Source: Alitta virens (Eukaryota; Annelida; Polychaeta; Phyllodocida; Nereididae). Taken from it: 64,000 nucleotides of DNA. The stretch covers positions 27,598,145 through 27,662,144 of the forward strand of contig OW028574.1 in assembly GCA_932294295.1 (NCBI GenBank), in the 5' to 3' direction. The position numbers and the translations under genes were made by a program. The notes beneath the pieces were generated by a model. That model was given only the letters and a program-made list of their open reading frames with translations. It did not search any database and was not told the DNA's origin. This document shows positions 35,566 to 49,172 of the stretch, piece by piece; position 1 is the stretch's first letter; each line of letters opens with the position of its first letter.

Positions 35566-37805
35566 GTGCACTTAGCACAGCCAATGAGAGGAAGAGGACG
35601 AAGCGTGCATTATGATAACCAGGTGGGGCACTCGTGCGTAGCGGGGTCAAGGCCGTTGCAGAGAGCCAGGATGCTGACAAGAAAACAAACGACAACAACG
35701 CAACACCGAAGTGAAATACTCTATAGTAGCGTCAGGGAACGACGTGACACAGTAAAATTATCAAGAGTACACAGCCATGTAGGAAGTGCACTTAGCAGTG
35801 AGATGCCAGACTCACAGACCGCGCCGATGAAGTAGTAAGTTAGGTCCACTTAGCACAGCCAATGAGAGACAGAGGACGAAGCGTGCAGTATGATAGCTAC
35901 GTGGGGCACTCGTGCGTTGCGGGGTGAAGGCCGATGTAGAGGGCCAGGATGCTGACAAGAAAACTAACGACAACAACGCAACAATAAAGTGAAATACTCT
36001 ATAATAGCCTTATAGAATGACGTGGCACAGTTAAATTATCAAGAGTACACAGCCATGTAGGAAGTGCACTAAGCAGTGAGATGCCAGACTCACAGACCGC
36101 GCCGATTAAGTAGTAAGGTAGGTCCACTTGGCACAGCCAATCAGAGGCAGAGGACGAAGCGTGCATTATGATAGCCACGTGGGGCACTCGTGCGTAGCGG
36201 GGTCAAGGCCGTTGCAGAGGGAAGTGCACTTAGCAGTGAGATGCCAGACTCACAGGCCGCGCCGATGAAGTAGTAAGTTAGGTCCGCTTAACACAGCCAA
36301 TGAGAGGCAGAGGACGAAGCGTGCAATATGATAGCCACGTGGGGCACTCATGCGTAGCGGGGTCAAGGCCATTGTAGAGGGCCAGGATGCTGAAAAGAAA
36401 ACTAACGACAACAACGCAACACCGAAGTTAAATACTCTATAATAGCCTTTTGCAACGACGTGGCACAGTTAAATTATCAAAAGTACACACACAGCCATGT
36501 AGGAAGTGCACTAAGCAGTGAGATGCCAGACTCACAGACCGCGCCGATTAAGTAGTAAGGTAGGTCCACTTGGCACAGCCAATGAGAGGCAGAGGACGAA
36601 GCGTGCATTATGATAGCCACGTGGGGCACTCGTGCGTATCGGGGTCAAGGCCGTTGCAGAGAGCCAGGATGCTGACAAGAAAACAAACGACAACAACGCA
36701 ACACCGAAGTGAAATACTCTATAGTAGCGTCAGGGAACGACGTGGCACAGTTGAATTATCAAGAGTACACAGCCATGTAGGAAGTGCACTTAGCAGTGAG
36801 ATGCCAGACTCACAGGCCGCGCCGATGAAGTAGTAAGTAAGGTCCACTTAGCACAGCCAATGAGAGGCAGAGGACGAAGCGTGCATTATGATAGCCATGT
36901 GGGGCACTCGTGCGTAGCGGGGTCAAGGCCGTTGGAGAGGGCCAGGATGCTGACAAGAAAACTAATGACAACAACGCAACACCGAAGTTAAATACTCTAT
37001 AATAGCCTTTTGGAACGAAGTGGCACAGTTAAATTATCAAGAGTACACAGCCATGTAGGAAGTGCACTTAGCAGTGAGATGCCAGACTCACACACCGCGC
37101 CGATTAAGCAGCAAGTTATGTCCACTTAGCACAGCCAATGAGAGGAAGAGGACGAAGCGTGCAATATGATAGCCACGTGGGGCAATCGTGCGTAGCGGTG
37201 TCAAGGCCGTTGTAGAGGGCCAGGATGCTGACAAGAAAACTAACGACAACAACGCGACACCAAAGTGAAACACTCTATTATAGCCTTATGTTAGTCACGT
37301 GGGGCACTCGTGCGTAGCGGGGTCAAGGCCGTTGTAGAGGGCCAGGATGCTGACAAGAAAACCAACGACAACAACGCAACACTAAAGTGAAATACTCTAT
37401 AATAGCCTCATGGAATGACGTGGCACAGTTAAATCATCAAGAGTACACACACACCCATGTAGGAAGTGCACTTAGCAGTGAGATGCCAGACCCACAGACC
37501 GCGCCAATTAAGTAGTAAGTTAGGTCCACTTAGCACAGCCAATAAGAGGCAGAGGACGAAGTGTGCATTATGATAGCCACGTGGGGCACTCGTGCGTAGC
37601 GGGGTCAAGGCCGTTGTAGAGGGCCAGGATGCTGACAAGAAAACTAACGACAACAACGCAACACCGAAGTTAAATACTCTATAATAGCCTTTTGGAACGA
37701 CGTGGCACAGTTAAATTATCAAGAGTACACACACAGCCATGTAGGAAGTGCACTTAGCAGTGAGATGCCAGACTCACAGGCCGCGCCGATGAAGTAGTAA
37801 GGTAG
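35566..37805 (+). repeat. 2240-bp module A''-L-M-C-H'-I-J-K, copy 4
   Basis: Unit starts: A'' 35566, L 35844, M 36122, C 36282, H' 36564, I 36842, J 37120, K 37524. It matches 32206-34445 except that J carries CTATTATAG and CCTCATGG where 33760 has CTATAATAG and CCTTATGG. Confidence 0.95.
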
Positions 37806-38490
37806 GTGCACTTAGCACAGCCAATGAGAGGAAGAGGACGAAGCATGCATTATGATAACCACGTGGGGCACTCATGCGTAGCGGGGTCAAGGCCATTGTA
37901 GAGGGCCAGGATGCTGAAAAGAAAACTAACGACAACAACGCAACACCGAAGTTAAATACTCTATAATAGCCTTTTGCAACGACTTGGCACAGTTAAATTA
38001 TCAAAAGTACACACACAGCCATGTAGGAAGTGCACTAAGCAGTGAGATGCCAGACTCGCAGACCGCGCCGATTAAGTAGTAAGGTAGGTCCACTTAGCAC
38101 AGCCAATGAGAGGCAGAGGACGAAGCGTGCATTATGATAGCCATGTGGGGCACTCGTGCGTAGCGGGGTCAAGGCCGTTGTAGAGGGCCAGGATGCTGAC
38201 AAGAAAACTAACGACAACAACGCGACACCAAAGTGAAACACTCTATAATAGCCTTATGTTAGTCACGTGGGCACTCGTGCGTAGCGGGGTCAAGGCCGTT
38301 GTAGAGGGCCAGGATGCTGACAAGAAAACCAACGACAACAACGCAACACTAAAGTGAAATACTCTATAATAGCCTTATGGAATGACGTGGCACAGTTAAA
38401 TCATCAAGAGTACACACACACCCATGTAGGAAGTGCACTTAGCAGTGAGATGCCAGACTCACAGGCCGCGCCGATGAAGTAGTAAGGTAG
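37806..38490 (+). repeat. Hybrid A/C unit plus J' (685 bp)
   Basis: The hybrid at 37806 (282 bp) starts as A (GTGCAC, AAGCATGCATT, ATAACCACG) and switches within GGGGCACTC to C (ATGCG, GGCCATTG, GCTGAAAAG). J' follows at 38088; it is 403 bp because of a lost G (CACGTGGGCACTC). A private GACTTGGCAC lies near 37981. The event removed the L and M units that normally separate A from C. Confidence 0.92.
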
Positions 38491-41400
38491 GTGCACTTAG
38501 CACAGCCAATGAGAGGAAGAGGACGAAGCGTGCATTATGATAACCAGGTGGGGCACTCGTGCGTAGCGGGGTCAAGGCCGTTGCAGAGAGCCAGGATGCT
38601 GACAAGAAAACAAACGACAACAACGCAACACCGAAGTGAAATACTCTATAGTAGCGTCAGGGAACGACGTGACACAGTAAAATTATCAAGAGTACACAGC
38701 CATGTAGGAAGTGCACTTAGCAGTGAGATGCCAGACTCACAGACCGCGCCGATGAAGTAGTAAGTTAGGTCCACTTAGCACAGCCAATGAGAGACAGAGG
38801 ACGAAGCGTGCAGTATGATAGCTACGTGGGGCACTCGTGCGTTGCGGGGTGAAGGCCGATGTAGAGGGCCAAGATGCTGACAAGAAAACTAACGACAACA
38901 ACGCAACAATAAAGTGAAATACTCTATAATAGCCTTATAGAATGACGTGGCACAGTTAAATTATCAAGAGTACACAGCCATGCAGGAAGTGCACTAAGCA
39001 GTGAGATGCCAGACTCACAGACCGCGCCGATTAAGTAGTAAGGTAGGTCCACTTGGCACAGCCAATCAGAGGCAGAGGACGTAGCGTGCATTATGATAGC
39101 CACGTGGGGCACTCGTGCGTAGCGGGGTCAAGGCCGTTGCAGAGGGAAGTGCACTTAGCAGTGAGATGCCAGACTCACAGGCCGCGCCGATGAAGTAGTA
39201 AGTTAGGTCCGCTTAACACAGCCAATGAGAGGCAGAGGACGAAGCGTGCAATATGATAGCCACGTGGGGCACTCATGCGTAGCGGGGTCAAGGCCATTGT
39301 AGAGGGCCAGGATGCTGAAAAGAAAACTAACGACAACAACGCAACACCGAAGTTAAATACTCTATAATAGCCTTTTGCAACGACGTGGCACAGTTAAATT
39401 ATCAAAAGTACACACACAGCCATGTAGGAAGTGCACTAAGCAGTGAGATGCCAGACTCGCAGACCGCGCCGATTAAGTAGTAAGGTAGGTCCACTTGGCA
39501 CAGCCAATGAGAGGCAGAGGACGAAGCGTGCATTATGATAGCCACGTGGGGCACTCGTGCGTAGCGGGGTCAAGGCCGTTGCAGAGGGAAGTGCACTTAG
39601 CAGTGAGATGCCAGACTCACAGGCCGCGCCGATGAAGTAGTAAGGTAGGTGCACTTAGCACAGCCAATGAGAGGAAGAGGACGAAGCGTGCATTATGATA
39701 ACCAGGTGGGGCACTCGTGCGTAGCGGGGTCAAGGCCGTTGCAGAGAGCCAGGATGCTGACAAGAAAACAAACGACAACAACGCAACACCGAAGTGAAAT
39801 ACTCTATAGTAGCGTCAGGGAACGACGTGACACAGTTAAATTATCAAGAGTACACAGCCATGTAGGAAGTGCACTTAGCAGTGAGATGCCAGACTCAGAG
39901 ACCGCGCCGATGAAGTAGTAAGTTAGGTCCACTTAGCACAGCCAATGAGAGGCAGAGGACGAAGCGTGCAATATGATAGCCACGTGGGGCACTCATGCGT
40001 AGCGGGGTCAAGGCCATTGTAGAGGGCCAGGATGCTGAAAAGAAAACTAACGACAACAACGCAACACCGAAGTTAAATACTCTATAATAGCCTTTTGCAA
40101 CGACGTGGCACAGTTAAATTATCAAAAGTACACACACAGCCATGTAGGAAGTGCACTAAGCAGTGAGATGCCAGACTCGCAAACCGCGCCGATTAAGTAG
40201 TAAGGTAGGTCCACTTGGCACAGCCAATGAGAGGCAGAAGACGAAGCGTGCATTATGATAGCCACGTGGGGCACTCGTGCGTAGCGGGGTCAAGGCCGTT
40301 GCAGAGAGCCAGGATGCTGACAAGAAAACAAACGACAACAACGCAACACCGAAGTGAAATACTCTATAGTAGCGTCAGGGAACGACGTGACACAGTTAAA
40401 TTATCAAGAGTACACAGCCATGTAGGAAGTGCACTTAGCAGTGAGATGCCAGACTCAGAGACCGCGCCGATGAAGTAGTAAGTTAGGTCCACTTAGCACA
40501 GCCAATGAGAGGCAGAGGACGAAGCGTGCAATATGATAGCCACGTGGGGCACTCATGCGTAGCGGGGTCAAGGCCATTGTAGAGGGCCAGGATGCTGAAA
40601 AGAAAACTAACGACAACAACGCAACACCGAAGTTAAATACTCTATAATAGCCTTTTGCAACGACGTGGCACAGTTAAATTATCAAAAGTACACACACAGC
40701 CATGTAGGAAGTGCACTAAGCAGTGAGATGCCAGACTCGCAAACCGCGCCGATTAAGTAGTAAGGTAGGTCCACTTGGCACAGCCAATGAGAGGCAGAGG
40801 ACGAAGCGTGCATTATGATAGCCACGTGGGGCACTCGTGCGTAGCGGGGTCAAGGCCGTTGCAGAGAGCCAGGATGCTGACAAGAAAACAAACGACAACA
40901 ACGCAACACCGAAGTGAAATACTCTATAGTAGCGTCAGGGAACGACGTGGCACAGTTGAATTATCAAGAGTACACAAAAATGTAGGAAGTGCACTTAGCA
41001 GTGAGATGCCAGACTCACAGGCCGCGCCGATGAAGTAGTAAGTAAGGTCCACTTAGCACAGCCAATGAGAGGCAGAGGACGAAGCGTGCATTATGATAGC
41101 CATGTGGGGCACTCGTGCGTAGCGGGGTCAAGGCCGTTGGAGAGGGCCAGGATGCTGACAAGAAAACTAATGACAACAACGCAACACCGAAGTTAAATAC
41201 TCTATAATAGCCTTTTGGAACGAAGTGGCACAGTTAAATTATCAAGAGTACACAGCCATGTAGGAAGTGCACTTAGCAGTGAGATGCCAGACTCACACAC
41301 CGCGCCGATTAAGCAGCAAGTTATGTCCACTTAGCACAGCCAATGAGAGGAAGAGGACGAAGCGTGCAATATGATAGCCACGTGGGGCAATCGTGCGTAG

Positions 41401-42010
41401 CGGTGTCAAGGCCGTTGTAGAGGGCCAGGATGCTGACAAGAAAACTAACGACAACAACGCGACACCAAAGTGAAACACTCTATAATAGCCTTATGTTAGT
41501 CACGTGGGGCACTCGTGCGTAGCGGGGTCAAGGCCGTTGTAGAGGGCCAGGATGCTGACAAGAAAACCAACGACAACAACGCAACACTAAAGTGAAATAC
41601 TCTATAATAGCCTTATGGAATGACGTGGCACAGTTAAATCATCAAGAGTACACACACACCCATGTAGGAAGTGCACTTAGCAGTGAGATGCCAGACCCAC
41701 AGACCGCGCCAATTAAGTAGTAAGTTAGGTCCACTTAGCACAGCCAATAAGAGGCAGAGGACGAAGTGTGCATTATGATAGCCACGTGGGGCACTCGTGC
41801 GTAGCGGGGTCAAGGCCGTTGTAGAGGGCCAGGATGCTGACAAGAAAACTAACGACAACAACGCAACACCGAAGTTAAATACTCTATAATAGCCTTTTGG
41901 AACGACGTGGCACAGTTAAATTATCAAGAGTACACACACAGCCATGTAGGAAGTGCACTTAGCAGTGAGATGCCAGACTCACAGGCCGCGCCGATGAAGT
42001 AGTAAGGTAG
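38491..42010 (+). repeat. 3520-bp module, copy 2
   Basis: Unit starts: A'' 38491, L 38769, M 39047, C 39207, D 39489, E 39649, F 39927, G 40209, F 40487, H 40769, I 41047, J 41325, K 41729. M has GACGTAGCG and a private CCATGCAGG sits near 38980. G keeps AGAAGAC but not GCATAGC or ATTCTC, so it is intermediate between the two G forms. Confidence 0.95.
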
Positions 42011-44250
42011 GTGCACTTAGCACAGCCAATGAGAGGAAGAGGACGAAGCATGCATTATGATAACCACGTGGGGCACTCGTGCGTAGCGGGGTCAAGGCCG
42101 TTGCAGAGAGCCAGGATGCTGACAAGAAAACAAACGACAACAACGCAACACCGAAGTGAAATACTCTATAGTAGCGTCAGGGAACGACGTGACACAGTAA
42201 AATTATCAAGAGTACACAGCCATGTAGGAAGTGCACTTAGCAGTGAGATGCCAGACTCACAGACCGCGCCGATGAAGTAGTAAGTTAGGTCCACTTAGCA
42301 CAGCCAATGAGAGACAGAGGACGAAGCGTGCAGTATGATAGCTACGTGGGGCACTCGTGCGTTGCGGGGTGAAGGCCGATGTAGAGGGCCAGGATGCTGA
42401 CAAGAAAACTAACGACAACAACGCAACAATAAAGTGAAATACTCTATAATAGCCTTATAGAATGACGTGGCACAGTTAAATTATCAAGAGTACACAGCCA
42501 TGTAGGAAGTGCACTAAGCAGTGAGATGCCAGACTCACAGACCGCGCCGATTAAGTAGTAAGGTAGGTCCACTTGGCACAGCCAATCAGAGGCAGAGGAC
42601 GAAGCGTGCATTATGATAGCCACGTGGGGCACTCGTGCGTAGCGGGGTCAAGGCCGTTGCAGAGGGAAGTGCACTTAGCAGTGAGATGCCAGACTCACAG
42701 GCCGCGCCGATGAAGTAGTAAGTTAGGTCCGCTTAACACAGCCAATGAGAGGCAGAGGACGAAGCGTGCAATATGATAGCCACGTGGGGCACTCATGCGT
42801 AGCGGGGTCAAGGCCATTGTAGAGGGCCAGGATGCTGAAAAGAAAACTAACGACAACAACGCAACACCGAAGTTAAATACTCTATAATAGCCTTTTGCAA
42901 CGACGTGGCACAGTTAAATTATCAAAAGTACACACACAGCCATGTAGGAAGTGCACTAAGCAGTGAGATGCCAGACTCGCAGACCGCGCCGATTAAGTAG
43001 TAAGGTAGGTCCACTTGGCACAGCCAATGAGAGGCAGAGGACGAAGCGTGCATTATGATAGCCACGTGGGGCACTCGTGCGTAGCGGGGTCAAGGCCGTT
43101 GCAGAGAGCCAGGATGCTGACAAGAAAACAAACGACAACAACGCAACACCGAAGTGAAATACTCTATAGTAGCCTCAGGGAACGACGTGGCACAGTTGAA
43201 TTATCAAGAGTACACAGCCATGTAGGAAGTGCACTTAGCAGTGAGATGCCAGACTCACAGGCCGCGCCGATGAAGTAGTAAGTAAGGTCCACTTAGCACA
43301 GCCAATGAGAGGCAGAGGACGAAGCGTGCATTATGATAGCCATGTGGGGCACTCGTGCGTAGCGGGGTCAAGGCCGTTGGAGAGGGCCAGGATGCTGACA
43401 AGAAAACTAATGACAACAACGCAACACCGAAGTTAAATACTCTATAATAGCCTTTTGGAACGAAGTGGCACAGTTAAATTATCAAGAGTACACAGCCATG
43501 TAGGAAGTGCACTTAGCAGTGAGATGCCAGACTCACACACCGCGCCGATTAAGCAGCAAGTTATGTCCACTTAGCACAGCCAATGAGAGGAAGAGGACGA
43601 AGCGTGCAATATGATAGCCACGTGGGGCAATCGTGCGTAGCGGTGTCAAGGCCGTTGTAGAGGGCCAGGATGCTGACAAGAAAACTAACGACAACAACGC
43701 GACACCAAAGTGAAACACTCTATTATAGCCTTATGTTAGTCACGTGGGGCACTCGTGCGTAGCGGGGTCAAGGCCGTTGTAGAGGGCCAGGATGCTGACA
43801 AGAAAACCAACGACAACAACGCAACACTAAAGTGAAATACTCTATAATAGCCTCATGGAATGACGTGGCACAGTTAAATCATCAAGAGTACACACACACC
43901 CATGTAGGAAGTGCACTTAGCAGTGAGATGCCAGACCCACAGACCGCGCCAATTAAGTAGTAAGTTAGGTCCACTTAGCACAGCCAATAAGAGGCAGAGG
44001 ACGAAGTGTGCATTATGATAGCCACGTGGGGCACTCGTGCGTAGCGGGGTCAAGGCCGTTGTAGAGGGCCAGGATGCTGACAAGAAAACTAACGACAACA
44101 ACGCAACACCGAAGTTAAATACTCTATAATAGCCTTTTGGAACGACGTGGCACAGTTAAATTATCAAGAGTACACACACAGCCATGTAGGAAGTGCACTT
44201 AGCAGTGAGATGCCAGACTCACAGGCCGCGCCGATGAAGTAGTAAGGTAG
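42011..44250 (+). repeat. 2240-bp module A-L-M-C-H'-I-J-K, copy 5
   Basis: Unit starts: A 42011, L 42289, M 42567, C 42727, H' 43009, I 43287, J 43565, K 43969. H' has TAGCCTCAGG as at 5555 and 18198, but L keeps its full 278 bp. Confidence 0.94.
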
Positions 44251-45652
44251 GTGCACTTAGCACAGCCAATGAGAGGAAGAGGACGAAGCATGCATTATGA
44301 TAACCACGTGGGGCACTCGTGCGTAGCGGGGTCAAGGCCGTTGCAGAGAGCCAGGATGCTGACAAGAAAACAAACGACAACAACGCAACACCGAAGTGAA
44401 ATACTCTATAGTAGCGTCAGGGAACGACGTGACACAGTAAAATTATCAAGAGTACACAGCCATGTAGGAAGTGCACTTAGCAGTGAGATGCCAGACTCAC
44501 AGACCGCGCCGATGAAGTAGTAAGTTAGGTCCACTTAGCACAGCCAATGAGAGACAGAGGACGAAGCGTGCAGTATGATAGCTACGTGGGGCACTCGTGC
44601 GTTGCGGGGTGAAGGCCGATGTAGAGGGCCAGGATGCTGACAAGAAAACTAACGACAACAACGCAACAATAAAGTGAAATACTCTATAATAGCCTTATAG
44701 AATGACGTGGCACAGTTAAATTATCAAGAGTACACAGCCATGTAGGAAGTGCACTAAGCAGTGAGATGCCAGACTCACAGACCGCGCCGATTAAGTAGTA
44801 AGGTAGGTCCACTTGGCACAGCCAATCAGAGGCAGAGGACGAAGCGTGCATTATGATAGCCACGTGGGGCACTCGTGCGTAGCGGGGTCAAGGCCGTTGC
44901 AGAGGGAAGTGCACTTAGCAGTGAGATGCCAGACTCACAGGCCGCGCCGATGAAGTAGTAAGTTAGGTCCGCTTAACACAGCCAATGAGAGGCAGAGGAC
45001 GAAGCGTGCAATATGATAGCCACGTGGGGCACTCATGCGTAGCGGGGTCAAGGCCATTGTAGAGGGCCAGGATGCTGAAAAGAAAACTAACGACAACAAC
45101 GCAACACCGAAGTTAAATACTCTATAATAGCCTTTTGCAACGACGTGGCACAGTTAAATTATCAAAAGTACACACACAGCCATGTAGGAAGTGCACTAAG
45201 CAGTGAGATGCCAGACTCGCAGACCGCGCCGATTAAGTAGTAAGGTAGGTCCACTTAGCACAGCCAATGAGAGGCAGAGGACGAAGCGTGCATTATGATA
45301 GCCATGTGGGGCACTCGTGCGTAGCGGGGTCAAGGCCGTTGTAGAGGGCCAGGATGCTGACAAGAAAACTAACGACAACAACGCGACACCAAAGTGAAAC
45401 ACTCTATAATAGCCTTATGTTAGTCACGTGGGGCACTCGTGCGTAGCGGGGTCAAGGCCGTTGTAGAGGGCCAGGATGCTGACAAGAAAACCAACGACAA
45501 CAACGCAACACTAAAGTGAAATACTCTATAATAGCCTTATGGAATGACGTGGCACAGTTAAATCATCAAGAGTACACACACACCCATGTAGGAAGTGCAC
45601 TTAGCAGTGAGATGCCAGACTCACAGGCCGCGCCGATGAAGTAGTAAGGTAG
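44251..45652 (+). repeat. 1402-bp module A-L-M-C-J', copy 2
   Basis: Unit starts: A 44251, L 44529, M 44807, C 44967, J' 45249. Same order as 19440-20841, without the GCGCATATT change there. Confidence 0.94.
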
Positions 45653-48600
45653 GTGCACTTAGCACAGCCAATGAGAGGAAGAGGACGAAGCGTGCATTAT
45701 GATAACCAGGTGGGGCACTCGTGCGTAGCGGGGTCAAGGCCGTTGCAGAGAGCCAGGATGCTGACAAGAAAACAAACGACAACAACGCAACACCGAAGTG
45801 AAATACTCTATAGTAGCGTCAGGGAACGACGTGACACAGTAAAATTATCAAGAGTACACAGCCATGTAGGAAGTGCACTTAGCAGTGAGATGCCAGACTC
45901 ACAGACCGCGCCGATGAAGTAGTAAGTTAGGTCCACTTAGCACAGCCAATGAGAGACAGAGGACGAAGCGTGCAGTATGATAGCTACGTGGGGCACTCGT
46001 GCGTTGCGGGGTGAAGGCCGATGTAGAGGGCCAGGATGCTGACAAGAAAACTAACGACAACAACGCAACAATAAAGTGAAATACTCTATAATAGCCTTAT
46101 AGAATGACGTGGCACAGTTAAATTATCAAGAGTACACAGCCATGTAGGAAGTGCACTAAGCAGTGAGATGCCAGACTCACAGACCGCGCCGATTAAGTAG
46201 TAAGGTAGGTCCACTTGGCACAGCCAATCAGAGGCAGAGGACGTAGCGTGCATTATGATAGCCACGTGGGGCACTCGTGCGTAGCGGGGTCAAGGCCGTT
46301 GCAGAGGGAAGTGCACTTAGCAGTGAGATGCCAGACTCACAGGCCGCGCCGATGAAGTAGTAAGTTAGGTCCGCTTAACACAGCCAATGAGAGGCAGAGG
46401 ACGAAGCGTGCAATATGATAGCCACGTGGGGCACTCATGCGTAGCGGGGTCAAGGCCATTGTAGAGGGCCAGGATGCTGAAAAGAAAACTAACGACAACA
46501 ACGCAACACCGAAGTTAAATACTCTATAATAGCCTTTTGCAACGACGTGGCACAGTTAAATTATCAAAAGTACACACACAGCCATGTAGGAAGTGCACTA
46601 AGCAGTGAGATGCCAGACTCGCAGACCGCGCCGATTAAGTAGTAAGGTAGGTCCACTTGGCACAGCCAATGAGAGGCAGAGGACGAAGCGTGCATTATGA
46701 TAGCCACGTGGGGCACTCGTGCGTAGCGGGGTCAAGGCCGTTGCAGAGGGAAGTGCACTTAGCAGTGAGATGCCAGACTCACAGGCCGCGCCGATGAAGT
46801 AGTAAGGTAGGTGCACTTAGCACAGCCAATGAGAGGAAGAGGACGAAGCGTGCATTATGATAACCAGGTGGGGCACTCGTGCGTAGCGGGGTCAAGGCCG
46901 TTGCAGAGAGCCAGGATGCTGACAAGAAAACAAACGACAACAACGCAACACCGAAGTGAAATACTCTATAGTAGCGTCAGGGAACGACGTGACACAGTTA
47001 AATTATCAAGAGTACACAGCCATGTAGGAAGTGCACTTAGCAGTGAGATGCCAGACTCAGAGACCGCGCCGATGAAGTAGTAAGTTAGGTCCACTTAGCA
47101 CAGCCAATGAGAGGCAGAGGACGAAGCGTGCAATATGATAGCCACGTGGGGCACTCATGCGTAGCGGGGTCAAGGCCATTGTAGAGGGCCAGGATGCTGA
47201 AAAGAAAACTAACGACAACAACGCAACACCGAAGTTAAATACTCTATAATAGCCTTTTGCAACGACGTGGCACAGTTAAATTATCAAAAGTACACACACA
47301 GCCATGTAGGAAGTGCACTAAGCAGTGAGATGCCAGACTCGCAAACCGCGCCGATTAAGTAGTAAGGTAGGTCCACTTGGCACAGCCAATGAGAGGCAGA
47401 GGACGAAGCGTGCATTATGATAGCCACGTGGGGCACTCGTGCGTAGCGGGGTCAAGGCCGTTGCAGAGAGCCAGGATGCTGACAAGAAAACAAACGACAA
47501 CAACGCAACACCGAAGTGAAATACTCTATAGTAGCGTCAGGGAACGACGTGACACAGTTAAATTATCAAGAGTACACAGCCATGTAGGAAGTGCACTTAG
47601 CAGTGAGATGCCAGACTCAGAGACCGCGCCGATGAAGTAGTAAGTTAGGTCCACTTAGCACAGCCAATGAGAGGCAGAGGACGAAGCGTGCAATATGATA
47701 GCCACGTGGGGCACTCATGCGTAGCGGGGTGAAGGCCATTGTAGAGGGCCAGGATGCTGAAAAGAAAACTAACGACAACAACGCAACACCGAAGTTAAAT
47801 ACTCTATAATAGCCTTTTGCAACGACGTGGCACAGTTAAATTATCAAAAGTACACACACAGCCATGTAGGAAGTGCACTAAGCAGTGAGATGCCAGACTC
47901 GCAAACCGCGCCGATTAAGTAGTAAGGTAGGTCCACTTGGCACAGCCAATGAGAGGCAGAGGACGAAGCGTGCATTATGATAGCCACGTGGGGCACTCGT
48001 GCGTAGCGGGGTCAAGGCCGTTGCAGAGAGCCAGGATGCTGACAAGAAAACAAACGACAACAACGCAACACCGAAGTGAAATACTCTATAGTAGCGTCAG
48101 GGAACGACGTGGCACAGTTGAATTATCAAGAGTACACAAAAATGTAGGAAGTGCACTGAGCAGTGAGATGCCAGACTCACAGGCCGCGCCGATGAAGTAG
48201 TAAGTAAGGTCCACTTAGCACAGCCAATGAGAGGCAGAGGACGAAGCGTGCATTATGATAGCCATGTGGGGCACTCGTGCGTAGCGGGGTCAAGGCCGTT
48301 GGAGAGGGCCAGGATGCTGACAAGAAAACTAATGACAACAACGCAACACCGAAGTTAAATACTCTATAATAGCCTTTTGGAACGAAGTGGCACAGTTAAA
48401 TTATCAAGAGTACACAGCCATGTAGGAAGTGCACTTAGCAGTGAGATGCCAGACTCACACACCGCGCCGATTAAGCAGCAAGTTATGTCCACTTAGCACA
48501 GCCAATGAGAGGAAGAGGACGAAGCGTGCAATATGATAGCCACGCGGGGCAATCGTGCGTAGCGGTGTCAAGGCCGTTGTAGAGGGCCAGGATGCTGACA

Positions 48601-49172
48601 AGAAAACTAACGACAACAACGCGACACCAAAGTGAAACACTCTATAATAGCCTTATGTTAGTCACGTGGGGCACTCGTGCGTAGCGGGGTCAAGGCCGTT
48701 GTAGAGGGCCAGGATGCTGACAAGAAAACCAACGACAACAACGCAACACTAAAGTGAAATACTCTATAATAGCCTCATGGAATGACGTGGCACAGTTAAA
48801 TCATCAAGAGTACACACACACCCATGTAGGAAGTGCACTTAGCAGTGAGATGCCAGACCCACAGACCGCGCCAATTAAGTAGTAAGTTAGGTCCACTTAG
48901 CACAGCCAATAAGAGGCAGAGGACGAAGTGTGCATTATGATAGCCACGTGGGGCACTCGTGCGTAGCGGGGTCAAGGCCGTTGTAGAGGGCCAGGATGCT
49001 GACAAGAAAACTAACGACAACAACGCAACACCGAAGTTAAATACTCTATAATAGCCTTTTGGAACGACGTGGCACAGTTAAATTATCAAGAGTACACACA
49101 CAGCCATGTAGGAAGTGCACTTAGCAGTGAGATGCCAGACTCACAGGCCGCGCCGATGAAGTAGTAAGGTAG
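45653..49172 (+). repeat. 3520-bp module, copy 3
   Basis: Unit starts: A'' 45653, L 45931, M 46209, C 46369, D 46651, E 46811, F 47089, G 47371, F 47649, H 47931, I 48209, J 48487, K 48891. H has GCACTGAGCAG (48151) and J has CCACGCGGGG (about 48541); both recur exactly 2240 bp to the right. Confidence 0.95.
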
